Assembly (NCBI RefSeq): GCF_021648855.1
Contig: NZ_JAKJHX010000008.1
Span: 5,950 to 69,949 of the forward strand
Reading direction: 5' to 3'
Length of the DNA: 64,000 nucleotides
DNA from: Tychonema litorale BBK16
GTDB taxonomy: Bacteria > Cyanobacteriota > Cyanobacteriia > Cyanobacteriales > Microcoleaceae
Position numbers and translations under genes: made by a program. Numbering within the stretch: the first letter of the stretch is position 1; every line of letters starts with the position of its first letter. Positions 45,739 to 54,713 of this stretch are shown piece after piece. Under the pieces are notes generated by a model. The model saw nothing but the letters and a program-made list of their open reading frames with translations. It was not told where the DNA came from and did no database searches.

Positions 45739-46644
45739 TCAGCCTTCCGATAGTAGGTTTAAGTATTGCCGGATTAAGCCAATGGTGACAGCGGGAATTT
45801 CTAGATGCGGTGTTAAACCCACATTTTCTAAAAGTTGAAAGACTTTGATTGCTTCAGGGTTCAGATTTGCCAGTCGCTGACCGATCGCAGGACTGGTAAA
45901 TTGTGACTTTTCTCCCCAAATAATTGCTGTAGGCGTTGTTAGCTGAGTGATGTATAGCGACAAATCGAAGGATAAATCTCCTCTCACAAAAGAAAGAGCG
46001 GCATATTCTGCATTTGGTTCTAAGGCGGATTGTAGATAAGCATCCACTATTTCTTGATAAACTAGGCGCGGATCGGCAAATTGTCGTTGTTCTAGGAAGC
46101 TGCGGATGCCTCCATCGGTGGCAATTGCGGTGCTGTAAAGCAAGCGGTCTAAAATCGGTGTGCTGACTATCTGAGCAAAGAAACTTTTGCTGTAATTTGT
46201 TCCGAAGTCGGACAAGCCGCTGGGTGTGGTCAAAATCAGTGACTTGAAAAGGTCGGGTCTGACGATCGCAGCTCGAATCGCGATCGCGCCTGTCAGCGAA
46301 GAAGCTATCACATCTGTCGGACTCCCACAAGTTTTTTCGATAAATTCAATCACAGTTGTGATATAGTCATCGACCTTATAATTTCTAGGCGGATGTTCCG
46401 ATCGCCCCCAGCCGATTAAATCCGGTGCTAAAACTCGATAGTCGGCGGCAAATGCCGGATAAGCTTTCGACCATTCGTAGGCACTTGACCCGCCTCCAAA
46501 ACCGTGAAGAAATAGCAAATTCGGCAAATCATCCGAACTTGAGGTGGGTATTTTCATCCAAGGCATTTTTTCGGTGGTGTAGTATACCATTCTGCCAAGG
46601 GAAGTAACTGTCGATCGTTGACCGAAGCCTAGGGGCAAAAGCAT
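45739..46644 (-). CDS. Alpha/beta hydrolase
   Basis: A 301-residue alpha/beta-hydrolase-fold protein. The oxyanion region is FLHGFGGGSSAYEW and the D-loop DLIGWGRSEHP. The nucleophile elbow reads VIASSLTGAIA, a variant of GxSxG in which the first Gly is replaced by Ala. The family His is expected in the late segment GLTPHLEIP, and the acid in the region before IIWGEKSQFT. It is similar to the epoxide hydrolase/haloperoxidase-like group found in cyanobacteria and plastids; the substrate is unknown. The first 25 residues may be an extension. Confidence 0.87.
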   Translation of the reverse strand: MLLPLGFGQRSTVTSLGRMVYYTTEKMPWMKIPTSSSDDLPNLLFLHGFGGGSSAYEWSKAYPAFAADYRVLAPDLIGWGRSEHPPRNYKVDDYITTVIEFIEKTCGSPTDVIASSLTGAIAIRAAIVRPDLFKSLILTTPSGLSDFGTNYSKSFFAQIVSTPILDRLLYSTAIATDGGIRSFLEQRQFADPRLVYQEIVDAYLQSALEPNAEYAALSFVRGDLSFDLSLYITQLTTPTAIIWGEKSQFTSPAIGQRLANLNPEAIKVFQLLENVGLTPHLEIPAVTIGLIRQYLNLLSEG

Positions 46645-47042
46645 AAATAAACCTGTGAGATTTTAGATTTTGCTCTCAATCTCAAAAAAATTGTCCCGTC
46701 GGGGGGTTTTTGTAAAGTTTGAGTATTGATTTAATTCTATTTTAGTACGGGTGAAGGTTGAAACTACAGACAGGAAGCAAGTTGTGAGATTTTTGCTGTT
46801 CGGGGCCTGCCGTTATCCCACCATTGCCAACTACTCTCAATCGGGACATAATAGCAAGATGATGGGTGAGACCCCTCATAATTAATCACCATACTTTGCG
46901 GAGCAGCGACTTTTCACGTCGAAGTTCTTTCTTAGAAGCGTGAGACTCGATTTTGTATTCTGAATTGGGGCTTGGCGGTAAATTAGTTGCACCACTATAA
47001 ATTCTACAAAAAAATTACTAATTTCAGGGAGATCTATTAACT
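46645..47042. other. 398-base intergenic region, divergent
   Basis: Separates the hydrolase from a divergent hypothetical gene. A CCCGTCGGGGGGTTTTTG sequence at about 46697 resembles a weak terminator. No open frame, RNA gene or repeat is recognised. Confidence 0.5.
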
Positions 47043-47657
47043 ATGCAATTGCTCAGAAAAAAGGATCGCAAGGGTTTTATGGTTGACACAACAAGTCTTC
47101 AGTCAGATAGGGTGGTAGAATTCGAGACTTTCTGTCGAAGCGTTGATTTAAACGGCAAAGATACTGTGCTTGCTACTCCAGACCGCTCTGGGGGAGGGTT
47201 GGAGTCTCGGACGCCTGCTGTACCACCTCGTTTTGTCCGCCTAGCTTTACAAGAGTTGAAATGCTTTGAAGTCGTAGAACACCAGTTTCGATATTGGGGG
47301 CTAACTTTTACGAATGTGGTGGCTATCCAACCTTCAAATCCAGCATTTTTGACTGATTCTGGGACGACAATTTTAATGGGAGCTCCCAAAAGTGGACAGA
47401 TAGAAGTTTCTTTTAAGTATCCAGTGCGATTTGTGTCAGGACTTGTAACCAGTTCACGGCGAACTGTTTTGTCTGCTTGCGACGCTGATGGCACTCAAAT
47501 TGCTCAGGAGGAAATGCCTGCGCCCAATCTAGCGGGGTCTAGTTCTCCGATCGACCCTAGCACTGAACTGCGTATAAAAGCACCGAATATTTCTAAAATC
47601 ACTTTTTACGCTTTTGATGGTCAGCTAGTAGTTCATGATTTGATTTTTGGGTTTTAA
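47043..47657 (+). CDS. Conserved hypothetical protein, beta-rich
   Basis: A 204-residue protein I do not assign to a named family. RBS GGGAG lies about 10 bases before ATG 47043; ATG 47079 is an alternative. The core (about 75-204) is beta-rich with VVAIQPSNPAFLTDSGTTIL, GAPKSGQIEVSFKYPVRFVS and ITFYAFDGQLVVHDLIFGF, resembling a jelly-roll domain found in cyanobacterial surface-related proteins. No signal peptide is seen. Its TAA overlaps the stop codon of the convergent gene by two bases. Confidence 0.65.
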   Translation: MQLLRKKDRKGFMVDTTSLQSDRVVEFETFCRSVDLNGKDTVLATPDRSGGGLESRTPAVPPRFVRLALQELKCFEVVEHQFRYWGLTFTNVVAIQPSNPAFLTDSGTTILMGAPKSGQIEVSFKYPVRFVSGLVTSSRRTVLSACDADGTQIAQEEMPAPNLAGSSSPIDPSTELRIKAPNISKITFYAFDGQLVVHDLIFGF

Positions 47658-48556
47658 TTTAACTTGGGAAAAGTGTCTAAAGTCTGCAAAGCTTCGAGAA
47701 GGGCATTGCGGACTAAAGCTTCTGGTTCCTGAGTCAGCATCAAACGAAAGCACTCTGTTGTGTGGGACAGGGCGATCGAACTTTTGAGTGAACTCTGTTT
47801 CCCAAACCCAGGACTTTTAACCAAATCGGTCATTTGTCGCACCGCAATCAGACGCTTTACAGGGTCTGCATCGGTTAAATCTGCTAGGATGCGATCGACT
47901 ACGGCTTCATCTTTTGAAGCGCTGTGGCTCAAAACTTGTTTCACCAATAAGGCGACAATGGCGATCGTCCCAAAGTTTTGTAAAATTGCGCTCAAAGCGA
48001 TCCAGTGGTTGTCCGAGTCAGCCCAAATCGCCAAATTCATGTAAGTTGCTACAGTCGCAATGCCGCCACTACCCACCGCTAAGACTAACCGTCTGCTGGG
48101 GCTGTGCCAAAATTGCTTAAAGTTCGATCGCAACTGTTGCCAATCCCAAGACTCCGCCCGGTAAACAAGCATCATCGCTCCTATCCCCAAGCCCGTAGAA
48201 GCTAGCAATTGACTATTCCACCAGCCCCAAACTGCTAAGAGTGTTAAAATTGCCAGTGGGCCTGGCGAGTCAGTCAAACGCTCTAGCAGCCACTTCAGCA
48301 AGGTGTTAGAAATTTGAGGCGATCGGGAAAAAGATCTGCGAGGGCCAACCCTGTGGCGCCTGCGTGGCTCATCAAGGGCTATCGGTTTAGTTCGAGAAAA
48401 TGAACTATTTTCAGGTACATATTGCCTTAAAGCCTTGATATCTAGCATTTCTGAGGACAATTCATTCAAGTCGCCCGATCGTAGTTGCGGAGTGCGTTCT
48501 GACATATCCACTTCTCCGGGAGTCAGCTTGGCTGTAGTTCTTTTGACTCTTTCCAT
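47654..48556 (-). CDS. Cyanobacterial membrane protein with HEAT-like C-terminus
   Basis: A 300-residue protein of unknown function, start ATG 48556. A long basic/polar cytoplasmic N-terminus (about 1-85, including RRRHRVGPRRSFSRS) precedes three to four transmembrane helices (about 95-205). The C-terminal 90 residues (ILADLTDADPVKRLIAVRQM...EALVRNALLEALQTL) resemble HEAT/armadillo helix pairs. Conserved among filamentous cyanobacteria as far as I recall, with no known role. It is convergent with the beta-rich protein, and the stops overlap by two bases. Confidence 0.7.
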   Translation of the reverse strand: MERVKRTTAKLTPGEVDMSERTPQLRSGDLNELSSEMLDIKALRQYVPENSSFSRTKPIALDEPRRRHRVGPRRSFSRSPQISNTLLKWLLERLTDSPGPLAILTLLAVWGWWNSQLLASTGLGIGAMMLVYRAESWDWQQLRSNFKQFWHSPSRRLVLAVGSGGIATVATYMNLAIWADSDNHWIALSAILQNFGTIAIVALLVKQVLSHSASKDEAVVDRILADLTDADPVKRLIAVRQMTDLVKSPGFGKQSSLKSSIALSHTTECFRLMLTQEPEALVRNALLEALQTLDTFPKLN

Positions 48557-49251
48557 ACTGAGTTTTTGGATAAACAAGTTAAAGTTATCGAGCTGTTTTT
48601 AGCATCGACCCAGACAGTGAAGAAACACTAACCTTAAATTCTATTGTACATGAAATTGAAGCTAGCGGGCTGCACAACAAAAGCACAAAATTGCGGATAA
48701 CCGATACCAAAAATAGAGCTATTGAAAAAGTAGCCAATTGCCAAATCAACTGGCGATCAAATACGTAATAGTTGAGCAAAAAAATATTTATCATAGTAAT
48801 TGCGATCGAGCTTTCTTGTCGCCGACAGTGCTCTGGAAAATCAATCAGACCCCAGAAATAGGTGGCGAAAGGGAAGTAAACCTTTCTAGCTGAAAGTTGC
48901 CATCTCTGATACAATCAGACAAATTTACAGCAAAGCATCTAGCCACTTGTCTGCCCTAAACAGCTAAAATTTTTGCATAATTGAGAGTTAAGCGATCATT
49001 TAACGGGCGTTGCAGTTTGTTCGATCGGGCTCAAACCCGGTAAAGTAGGAGTAGGAAATATTTCTACCCCACTTTGTAATCTCTTACCCCGTCATCAAGC
49101 TCAAAATTTTTGTATCCTCTGGCAAAGGAGACTATTGGCACTTATCGTGCAAGACTCTATTGTCAAAGAGTTGAGGTTTGATGGCAAAGCCCTTACTCAA
49201 GATGTAAACACCTTACCAACAGTTCGCCGGAGCAATCTTGCAAGAAAACCC
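48557..49251. other. Intergenic region of about 700 bases
   Basis: Lies between the divergent HEAT-like and MBL genes. A 109-codon frame on the minus strand (48585-48914) opens with a TTG and lacks family features, so I leave it out. A stretch of 39 open codons precedes the MBL start. No RNA or repeat is recognised. Confidence 0.45.
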
Positions 49252-50160
49252 ATGTCTAGTATGCAAAGCCAATTCACAGTTCACTTTTGGGGCGTTAGAG
49301 GCAGTATAGCGTCTCCGGGAGCTGAAACAGTACGTTATGGGGGCAACACGCCCTGTATTGAAATGCGAGTGGGTGACAGCCGCCTGATTTTCGATGGCGG
49401 TACTGGGTTACGGGTTTTGGGACAAACTCTCCTGTCGCAGATGCCTGTAGAAGCTCATATGTTTTTCACCCACTCTCACTGGGATCACATTCAAGGATTT
49501 CCGTTTTTTACGCCAGCTTTCGTCAAGGGCAATTGTTTTCACATCTATGGGGCGGTTGCTCCTCCTCCTAACAAGGCTACTATCCAGCAGCGCCTTAATG
49601 ACCAGATGCTTCACCCCAATTTTCCTGTGCCTCTACAAATTATGGGTGCAGACCTAAAGTTCAACGATATTAAAGTCGGTGACACAGTGGAAATTGGGGA
49701 TATCAAAGTGGAAACAGCTTTGTTGAACCATCCGGGAGAAGCTCTGGGCTACCGGGTTAACTGGAATGGGTATGCGGCTGCTTACGTGACTGATACAGAA
49801 CATTTTCCAGATCGTTTGGACGAAAATGTGGTGAGGTTGGCCCAGGATGCTGAGGTGCTGATCTACGATGCTACTTATACAGATGAGGAGTATTATTTGG
49901 AAAAGTCGCCCAGGGTTGGCTGGGGACATTCGACTTGGCAGGAAGCGGTGAAGGTGGCCCAGGCTGCTAATGTCAAAAAGTTGGTGATTTTTCACCACGA
50001 TCCTTTGCACAATGATGAGTTCTTAGACAAGGTGGGAGAGCAAGTTGCTCAAAGGTTCCCGAACAGTTTGATGGCGCGGGAAGGTTTGTCGCTACAGTTG
50101 CTTCCCCCTCAAGGCGGTGTCCCGGAAACATCAGTGGAGTCGTCCTCTGTGACGGTTTGA
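49252..50160 (+). CDS. MBL-fold metallohydrolase
   Basis: A 302-residue metallo-beta-lactamase-fold enzyme, start ATG 49252 (MSSMQSQFTVHFWGVRGSIA), where the family's opening motif FWGVRGSI and GGNTPC are in the right place. The metal-binding THSHWDHIQG gives HxHxDH, with LLNHPG, TDTEH and FHHDP supplying later ligands. The closest relatives are the RNase Z/PhnP-like phosphodiesterases often annotated as cyclic-nucleotide phosphodiesterase. Substrate unknown. An upstream TTG at 49135 would add 39 residues not seen in the family. Confidence 0.88.
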   Translation: MSSMQSQFTVHFWGVRGSIASPGAETVRYGGNTPCIEMRVGDSRLIFDGGTGLRVLGQTLLSQMPVEAHMFFTHSHWDHIQGFPFFTPAFVKGNCFHIYGAVAPPPNKATIQQRLNDQMLHPNFPVPLQIMGADLKFNDIKVGDTVEIGDIKVETALLNHPGEALGYRVNWNGYAAAYVTDTEHFPDRLDENVVRLAQDAEVLIYDATYTDEEYYLEKSPRVGWGHSTWQEAVKVAQAANVKKLVIFHHDPLHNDEFLDKVGEQVAQRFPNSLMAREGLSLQLLPPQGGVPETSVESSSVTV

Positions 50161-50170
50161 GAAATTTGAG

Positions 50171-50315
50171 TTGACATACTCACCGCACTTTTAGGGCGGT
50201 GATTCTTGACACTTCATCGACTGATGCAACCGAGGTTGTCTTACTCTGTCGACCTGTCCGTTAAAATCAGGAAGAATTAAAGCCGTCCTAGAGGGACGGG
50301 GCTTGTATCCCATTA
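50171..50315. mobile_element. Non-autonomous IS200/IS605-like element (hairpin ends)
   Basis: TTGACATACTCACCGC (50171) forms the left hairpin CACCGC/GCGGTG (50181-50186, 50196-50201). CCGTCC/GGACGG (50283-50288, 50294-50299) forms the right one, followed by GGGCTTGTATCCC. These are the subterminal palindromes typical of IS200/IS605-family elements of cyanobacteria. Only 80 bases lie between the hairpins, with no transposase, so it is a MITE-like remnant. Confidence 0.65.
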
Positions 50316-50336
50316 TCTTTGGTCAAAATTTAAAGC

Positions 50337-51464
50337 GTGTGGATAACTTCTTCTTTTACGGCTGCTCTGACTCCAACCGCCGTTGCCTTGGGAAACTTTG
50401 ATGGTTTGCACCTTGGGCATCGACAAGTCGTGCAGCCAATTTTAAATCGATCGATTCTGGAAAATTCTGGGGCAATTTCCTCCACTATTTCTGTGTTGCA
50501 GTCGGAATTGCGGACTGTGACTAAAGATGTTGGTTGGTCTCTGACTCGGACCTTTGACAAAGAACTAAAAGGCTGGGACTCGAATGGGGCTGTGAAGCTT
50601 TACGGAACAGTGGTAACATTCGACCCGCACCCCCAAGAGTTTTTTACGGGTCAATCCAAAAAACTGCTAACTCCTCTGGCAGAAAAGGTAGAATTGCTCG
50701 AAGCAATGGGCGTCGAGCAGTTGGTGCTCCTCCCGTTCGATCGCGAATTGGCGGCATTGACTGCGCCTGAGTTTGTCGAGGAAATTCTGGTGCGACAACT
50801 GCAAGCGAGTCGAATTAGTGTCGGGATGGATTTTCGTTTTGGACAGGGACGGGCGGGGACGGCTGTGGATTTACAGGCGATCGCCTCCAACTACGGCATA
50901 GATGTTACTCTTGTAGGACTTCACACCTGTGGCGAAGGCGAACGGATCAGCAGTTCTGTGATTCGTGAAAGTCTAGCTTCTGGCGACTTGCTGCGGGCAA
51001 ATCAGTTGCTGGGGCGTTGTTACAGTTTGGTGGGCCGGATAATTCAGGGACAGCAGCTTGGCAGGACGATCGGATTTCCTACCGCTAATATTGAATTGCC
51101 ACCCTCCAAGTTTTTGCCGCGTTTTGGCGTGTATGCAGTGCGAGTATTAGTCAAAAATGGAAATGGAACAATCAAAGATGAAAGTTCTTCCTATGAGTGG
51201 GAAAATCCCAAATCTCTAATACCAGGGCAAACATCAGATTTAACTTTGATCAATGGGGTGATGAATGTTGGTTGTCGCCCGACGGTAGACGGACAGGAAC
51301 CCAGTGTGGAAGTTCATCTGTTAGATTGGTCTGGGGATTTGTACGGTCAAACCTTGAGTGTGAGTTTAGTGGAGTTTTTGCGACCAGAACAAAAATTCGC
51401 TTCTTTGGAAGCTCTGAAAACTCAAATTCAAGCAGATTGTGATGTTGCTAGAAGTGTGTTATAG
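50337..51464 (+). CDS. ribF: Bifunctional riboflavin kinase/FAD synthetase
   Basis: A 375-residue cytosolic enzyme making FMN and then FAD. The FAD synthetase (nucleotidyl transferase) part has GNFDGLHLGHR, FDPHPQEFF and ISSSVIRESL. The kinase part (about 215-375) has GRTIGFPTANIEL, NVGCRPTV and EVHLLDWSGDLYGQ. Between LHLGHRQVV and TVVTFDPHP there is an insertion of about 45 residues (NSGAISSTISVL...), and another of about 25 inside the kinase domain; both are unusual for RibF and look lineage-specific. The GTG start is at 50337, immediately after the IS605-like element. Confidence 0.93.
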   Translation: MWITSSFTAALTPTAVALGNFDGLHLGHRQVVQPILNRSILENSGAISSTISVLQSELRTVTKDVGWSLTRTFDKELKGWDSNGAVKLYGTVVTFDPHPQEFFTGQSKKLLTPLAEKVELLEAMGVEQLVLLPFDRELAALTAPEFVEEILVRQLQASRISVGMDFRFGQGRAGTAVDLQAIASNYGIDVTLVGLHTCGEGERISSSVIRESLASGDLLRANQLLGRCYSLVGRIIQGQQLGRTIGFPTANIELPPSKFLPRFGVYAVRVLVKNGNGTIKDESSSYEWENPKSLIPGQTSDLTLINGVMNVGCRPTVDGQEPSVEVHLLDWSGDLYGQTLSVSLVEFLRPEQKFASLEALKTQIQADCDVARSVL

Positions 51465-51542
51465 CTGAGATATTGCACCATTCTCAAGATCTGGTAGATA
51501 CTGTCTTGACCTGTCACGTTGTTGTTTTAAATTCGGAACTTT

Positions 51543-51746
51543 ATGAATGCAGAATCAGCTACAAACATTTTAGATAATTTGGTACAGGAAAAGAGAGGCG
51601 AACCATTGAACCGCTTACAACGAGCAATTATTCAAGGAGTGTTAGATGGTTTGACATACCAAGAAATCAAGAATAATTATGCGATCGCGCGGAACTATGA
51701 AATGTGCTACTTAGCGCGATACGTTCTACCGCGACACTGGCGGTAG
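51543..51746 (+). CDS. Orphan vMAP-type HTH fragment
   Basis: A 67-residue protein (MNAESATNILDNLVQEKRGE) that aligns to the N-terminal HTH of NB-ARC/vMAP proteins. Compare GEPLNRLQRAIIQGVLDGLT with GKSPTDLQKNIFRKLLEDKT in the NB-ARC protein at 36514. The ATPase part is missing; the frame ends RYVLPRHWR, where family members continue. It is either a stand-alone HTH adaptor or the remains of a STAND gene. Its 3' end overlaps the convergent antiporter gene by 21 bases. Confidence 0.6.
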   Translation: MNAESATNILDNLVQEKRGEPLNRLQRAIIQGVLDGLTYQEIKNNYAIARNYEMCYLARYVLPRHWR

Positions 51747-53684
51747 CAAAACTTCTGCTTCCTTCTCGATTATAACTTCCTCCAACATCTCCTCTAAAAC
51801 CTCAGCAGGAATCGGCACTTCTTCCACTACCGGATGCTTTTCCAAAGTCAAGCGAGACTGAAATGAACCGGACAATCTTTTTAATAATTTTGGTGTCGGA
51901 TCGTGCAGCAAATAAATAATTTTATCACCTGCTTCCCAAATCTCCCCGACCGAAACTACTTGTAAATATCCTTCCCTTTCCAACAACAGTGGTACTAACT
52001 CGCCACCGCTAACTAAAGCTTGCAAATGAGCTACCTGAAACTCTAGCCCCGAACTTTTTAACTCAGTTTCTCCCAGTTTGACTTCTTTGTCAATCAGATA
52101 TTCGTTCCAATCCTTCAGTGACAAATCCGAGACAAAAGCTTGATTGATTTTAGTGTTATTTGCAGCACTATTCCCTTGCGGATCTTTGGGGAACATTGCC
52201 AAAACTCTCGGCGGTGCAAACTCTTCTGCGGCGCGTTGAGCTAACACTAAGTTTACCTCGCCGTTGTTGGTCATTGCCAAAAAAGTTCCCATCGAGGCAA
52301 GTCCGGCTGCTTCCAAAATACTGTGGTCAAGGGCACTGCTTAAAAACACTCGCAAACCTTCCTGTTCTGCTTCTTGACAAGCTTCCGGGTTAGTGTCTAT
52401 AATTGCTACAGATTCGCCGCGTTCTTGAAATAAGCGAGCCATTAATCTACTCAAAGGATTAGACCCGACAATAACAGCACCGGTGGCAGATTTTGATGTA
52501 ACTCCTAATAGTTGAGCCATTCGTCCTGCGGTTAGTCCTTGGACGAAAACTGTCATAATAATTGTCAGGAAAACTAAGGCTTTTATTGAGTCGCCGCCGT
52601 TGATTCCCCGCTGGGTGAGCAAAATGGCAAATAAAGATGCGATCGAAGCTGAGACAATTCCCCTTGGCGCAACCCAGCAAGCAAATAATTTCTGTCGCCA
52701 ATTCAGTCCACTATTGAGCGTGCACAGCCAAATGTTAATCGGTCGTACTATCCACATTAGTGCTAAGACTGTGAACACACTTCCCCAACCAAGGGCAACT
52801 ACACTAGCAAGGGATAAATCTGCCGCCAACAACACGAATAGCACAGAAATAGCCAGGACTGTGAGTTGACCTTTAAACCTCCTCAGTAGCCTTTCTTCTG
52901 GGACTGAGGCGGATCTGAGGACTATACCGGAGAGTACGGTTGCCATTAATCCAGATTCGCTGCGGAGTTCTTCTGCTAATCCGAATAATCCCCACAAGCC
53001 GGCTAATACTACTAAATTTTTGAGGTCTTCTGAGAGAAATTGCGATCGCTTGAGAATCAATCCTAGCAGCCAGCCTCCGGCAATTCCGACAACTGCGCCG
53101 ACTCCCAATCGCACGACTAAATCTCGGAACAAAATCAGTAAGTCGGCATTACCATTTAAAATAATATTCAGTACCAATACTGCTAGAATAGCCCCGACCG
53201 GATCGATTAAAACTCCTTCGGCTTCTAGTAAAGCGGCGACTTGTTTGTCAACAGAAACCTGTTTGAGCAAAGGGCCGATGACAGTGGGGCCGGTGACTAC
53301 TACCAGAGAAGCGTATAAAAATGCGATCGGCCAGGGAAACTCTCCCAACCAGTGGGCCGCCATTCCCCCACCGATCAGGGTAATTAAAGTGCCAAAAGTA
53401 ACTAAATTGCGGATGCTGCCGGAAACCCGTCCTAAGTCTCGCAATTCTAAATTCAAGCCACCTTCAAACAAAATTAGGGCTACCGAAAGGGAAACCATCA
53501 CTTCCAAACCGCTACCAAGCAGATTTGGGTGGAGCAATCCCAAGCAGTCTGGCCCTGCTAAAATACCGAACAAGAGCAAAAAGACGATCGCCGGAACTTT
53601 CAAGTAAGCGGCCAGAACTTGAGCGCTGATACCACAGGTGACGGTCATAACCATCAGCAGGGTGATGTTAAAGGGAGTTTCCAT
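51726..53684 (-). CDS. CPA-type Na+(K+)/H+ antiporter with RCK domain
   Basis: A 652-residue membrane antiporter. Eleven to twelve helices occupy about 1-395, with VVVTGPTVIGPLL and EAEGVLIDPVGAILAV, the CPA1-type cation-binding helix carrying an Asp after the Ile. A Rossmann TrkA-N/RCK domain follows (about 400-520, GAVIVGSNPLSRLMARLFQE), then a TrkA-C-like region (about 555-620). The cytosolic domain would regulate transport by nucleotide binding. Similar RCK-bearing antiporters are in most cyanobacteria and help ion and pH homeostasis. No partner genes are near. Confidence 0.9.
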   Translation of the reverse strand: METPFNITLLMVMTVTCGISAQVLAAYLKVPAIVFLLLFGILAGPDCLGLLHPNLLGSGLEVMVSLSVALILFEGGLNLELRDLGRVSGSIRNLVTFGTLITLIGGGMAAHWLGEFPWPIAFLYASLVVVTGPTVIGPLLKQVSVDKQVAALLEAEGVLIDPVGAILAVLVLNIILNGNADLLILFRDLVVRLGVGAVVGIAGGWLLGLILKRSQFLSEDLKNLVVLAGLWGLFGLAEELRSESGLMATVLSGIVLRSASVPEERLLRRFKGQLTVLAISVLFVLLAADLSLASVVALGWGSVFTVLALMWIVRPINIWLCTLNSGLNWRQKLFACWVAPRGIVSASIASLFAILLTQRGINGGDSIKALVFLTIIMTVFVQGLTAGRMAQLLGVTSKSATGAVIVGSNPLSRLMARLFQERGESVAIIDTNPEACQEAEQEGLRVFLSSALDHSILEAAGLASMGTFLAMTNNGEVNLVLAQRAAEEFAPPRVLAMFPKDPQGNSAANNTKINQAFVSDLSLKDWNEYLIDKEVKLGETELKSSGLEFQVAHLQALVSGGELVPLLLEREGYLQVVSVGEIWEAGDKIIYLLHDPTPKLLKRLSGSFQSRLTLEKHPVVEEVPIPAEVLEEMLEEVIIEKEAEVLLPPVSR

Positions 53685-53982
53685 AGATGTGATTGTTGCA
53701 GGCTGCCCGACTCAATTTTAAAATGTTGATGGCGGACGACTTGAATACAGCAGGCTATACGGGCGCGATCGCACAAACTCTAAACAGCCCTGCATTTTCG
53801 CTCTTTGTTAAAAAGGACTGATATTGGGTATAACTGTATCAGATAATTCTCTTCCCGTCAAAGATGACTGTTACCCCCCCCTCTTAAAAGGCAGAAGGTA
53901 GAAGTCTGTGGGTTAAATCTCAAATCTCAAATCCGATGATGTTAATTGACAAAATTGTTGTTATGTTAGGGAGATTTTGGCA
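53685..53982. other. 298-base intergenic region between divergent genes
   Basis: Separates the antiporter from the DUF427 gene. A C-tract at 53872 and AT-rich segments are present; no repeat or RNA is recognised. Confidence 0.4.
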
Positions 53983-54477
53983 GTGAATAGCGATCGCATA
54001 GAACCCGGTGTCGGTCAAGAGTCTGTTTGGGATTACCCACGCCCGCCTCGTCTGGAAGTATCGACCAAGCACGTAGAGATAATTTTTAATGGCGTAAAAC
54101 TTGCTAACACGCACCGCGCATTTAGAGTATTGGAGACGAGTCACCCTCCCTCGTACTATATTTCTCCCGATGATATCCAAATGCAATATTTACACACAAC
54201 TTTACACGGGTCGTGGTGTGAATGGAAGGGACAAGCAAGCTATTGCACTGTGACGGTAGGAGACAAGCAAGCGGTAAATGTTGGTTGGTTTTATACCAAT
54301 CCTAATCAGGTTTTTGAAGCCATTAAAGATTATGTGGCTTTTTATCCCAGTCGGATGGATGCTTGTTATGTTGATGGGGAATTAGTGCAGGCTCAACCAG
54401 GCGATTTTTATGGTGGTTGGATTACTGAAGATATTATCGGACCTTTTAAAGGAGGGATGGGAACTTGGGGCTGGTAG
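53983..54477 (+). CDS. DUF427 family protein
   Basis: A 164-residue protein of DUF427. The conserved pattern is PRPPRLEV, VLETSHPPSYYISPDD, LHGSWCEWKGQASYC and VGWFYTNP..F..IKDYVAFYPSRMDACYVDGE. DUF427 proteins are small beta-barrel-like proteins with no established catalytic role, widespread in cyanobacteria. I choose GTG 53983, nine bases after AGGGAG, over TTG 53977; the choice changes two residues. The gene stands alone, with a 300-base gap upstream. Confidence 0.88.
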   Translation: MNSDRIEPGVGQESVWDYPRPPRLEVSTKHVEIIFNGVKLANTHRAFRVLETSHPPSYYISPDDIQMQYLHTTLHGSWCEWKGQASYCTVTVGDKQAVNVGWFYTNPNQVFEAIKDYVAFYPSRMDACYVDGELVQAQPGDFYGGWITEDIIGPFKGGMGTWGW

Positions 54478-54713
54478 TAGCCAAAATAACTACATTTACT
54501 TATAATTGAAAAAAAAATGGCTCTTCAGTGGACAGACTAATCAAGATAGTGGAATCTAAGGATACTAGATAGTAATGTAGTAAAATTTCGATCAGGTATT
54601 ACTCAAAAGCTATGTAATCAACAATACAGTTGATTCTCAAATATTAATGTTAAAATAAGCTAATATGTAACATTAGCTTTGTTGCCAGTGTATTGTTCAT
54701 TTGGGTATGCGTT
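54478..54713. other. Intergenic region upstream of the diguanylate cyclase
   Basis: AT-rich spacer of 236 bases with no recognisable repeat or RNA. The GGDEF gene has no strong RBS; seven codons of open frame precede GTG 54714. Confidence 0.35.

Noticed and set aside
48585..48914. 109-codon frame on the minus strand
   Set aside because: TTG start, no RBS, no recognisable pattern beyond chance hydrophobic stretches; left out.
49135..49251. 39-residue N-terminal extension of the MBL protein
   Set aside because: TTG start and residues not seen in the family; the standard FWGVRGSI opening follows ATG 49252.
50181..50201. Rho-independent terminator of the MBL gene
   Set aside because: The two-hairpin layout with TTGACATACTCACC and CTTGTATCCC fits IS200/IS605 ends better, though read-through termination may also occur.
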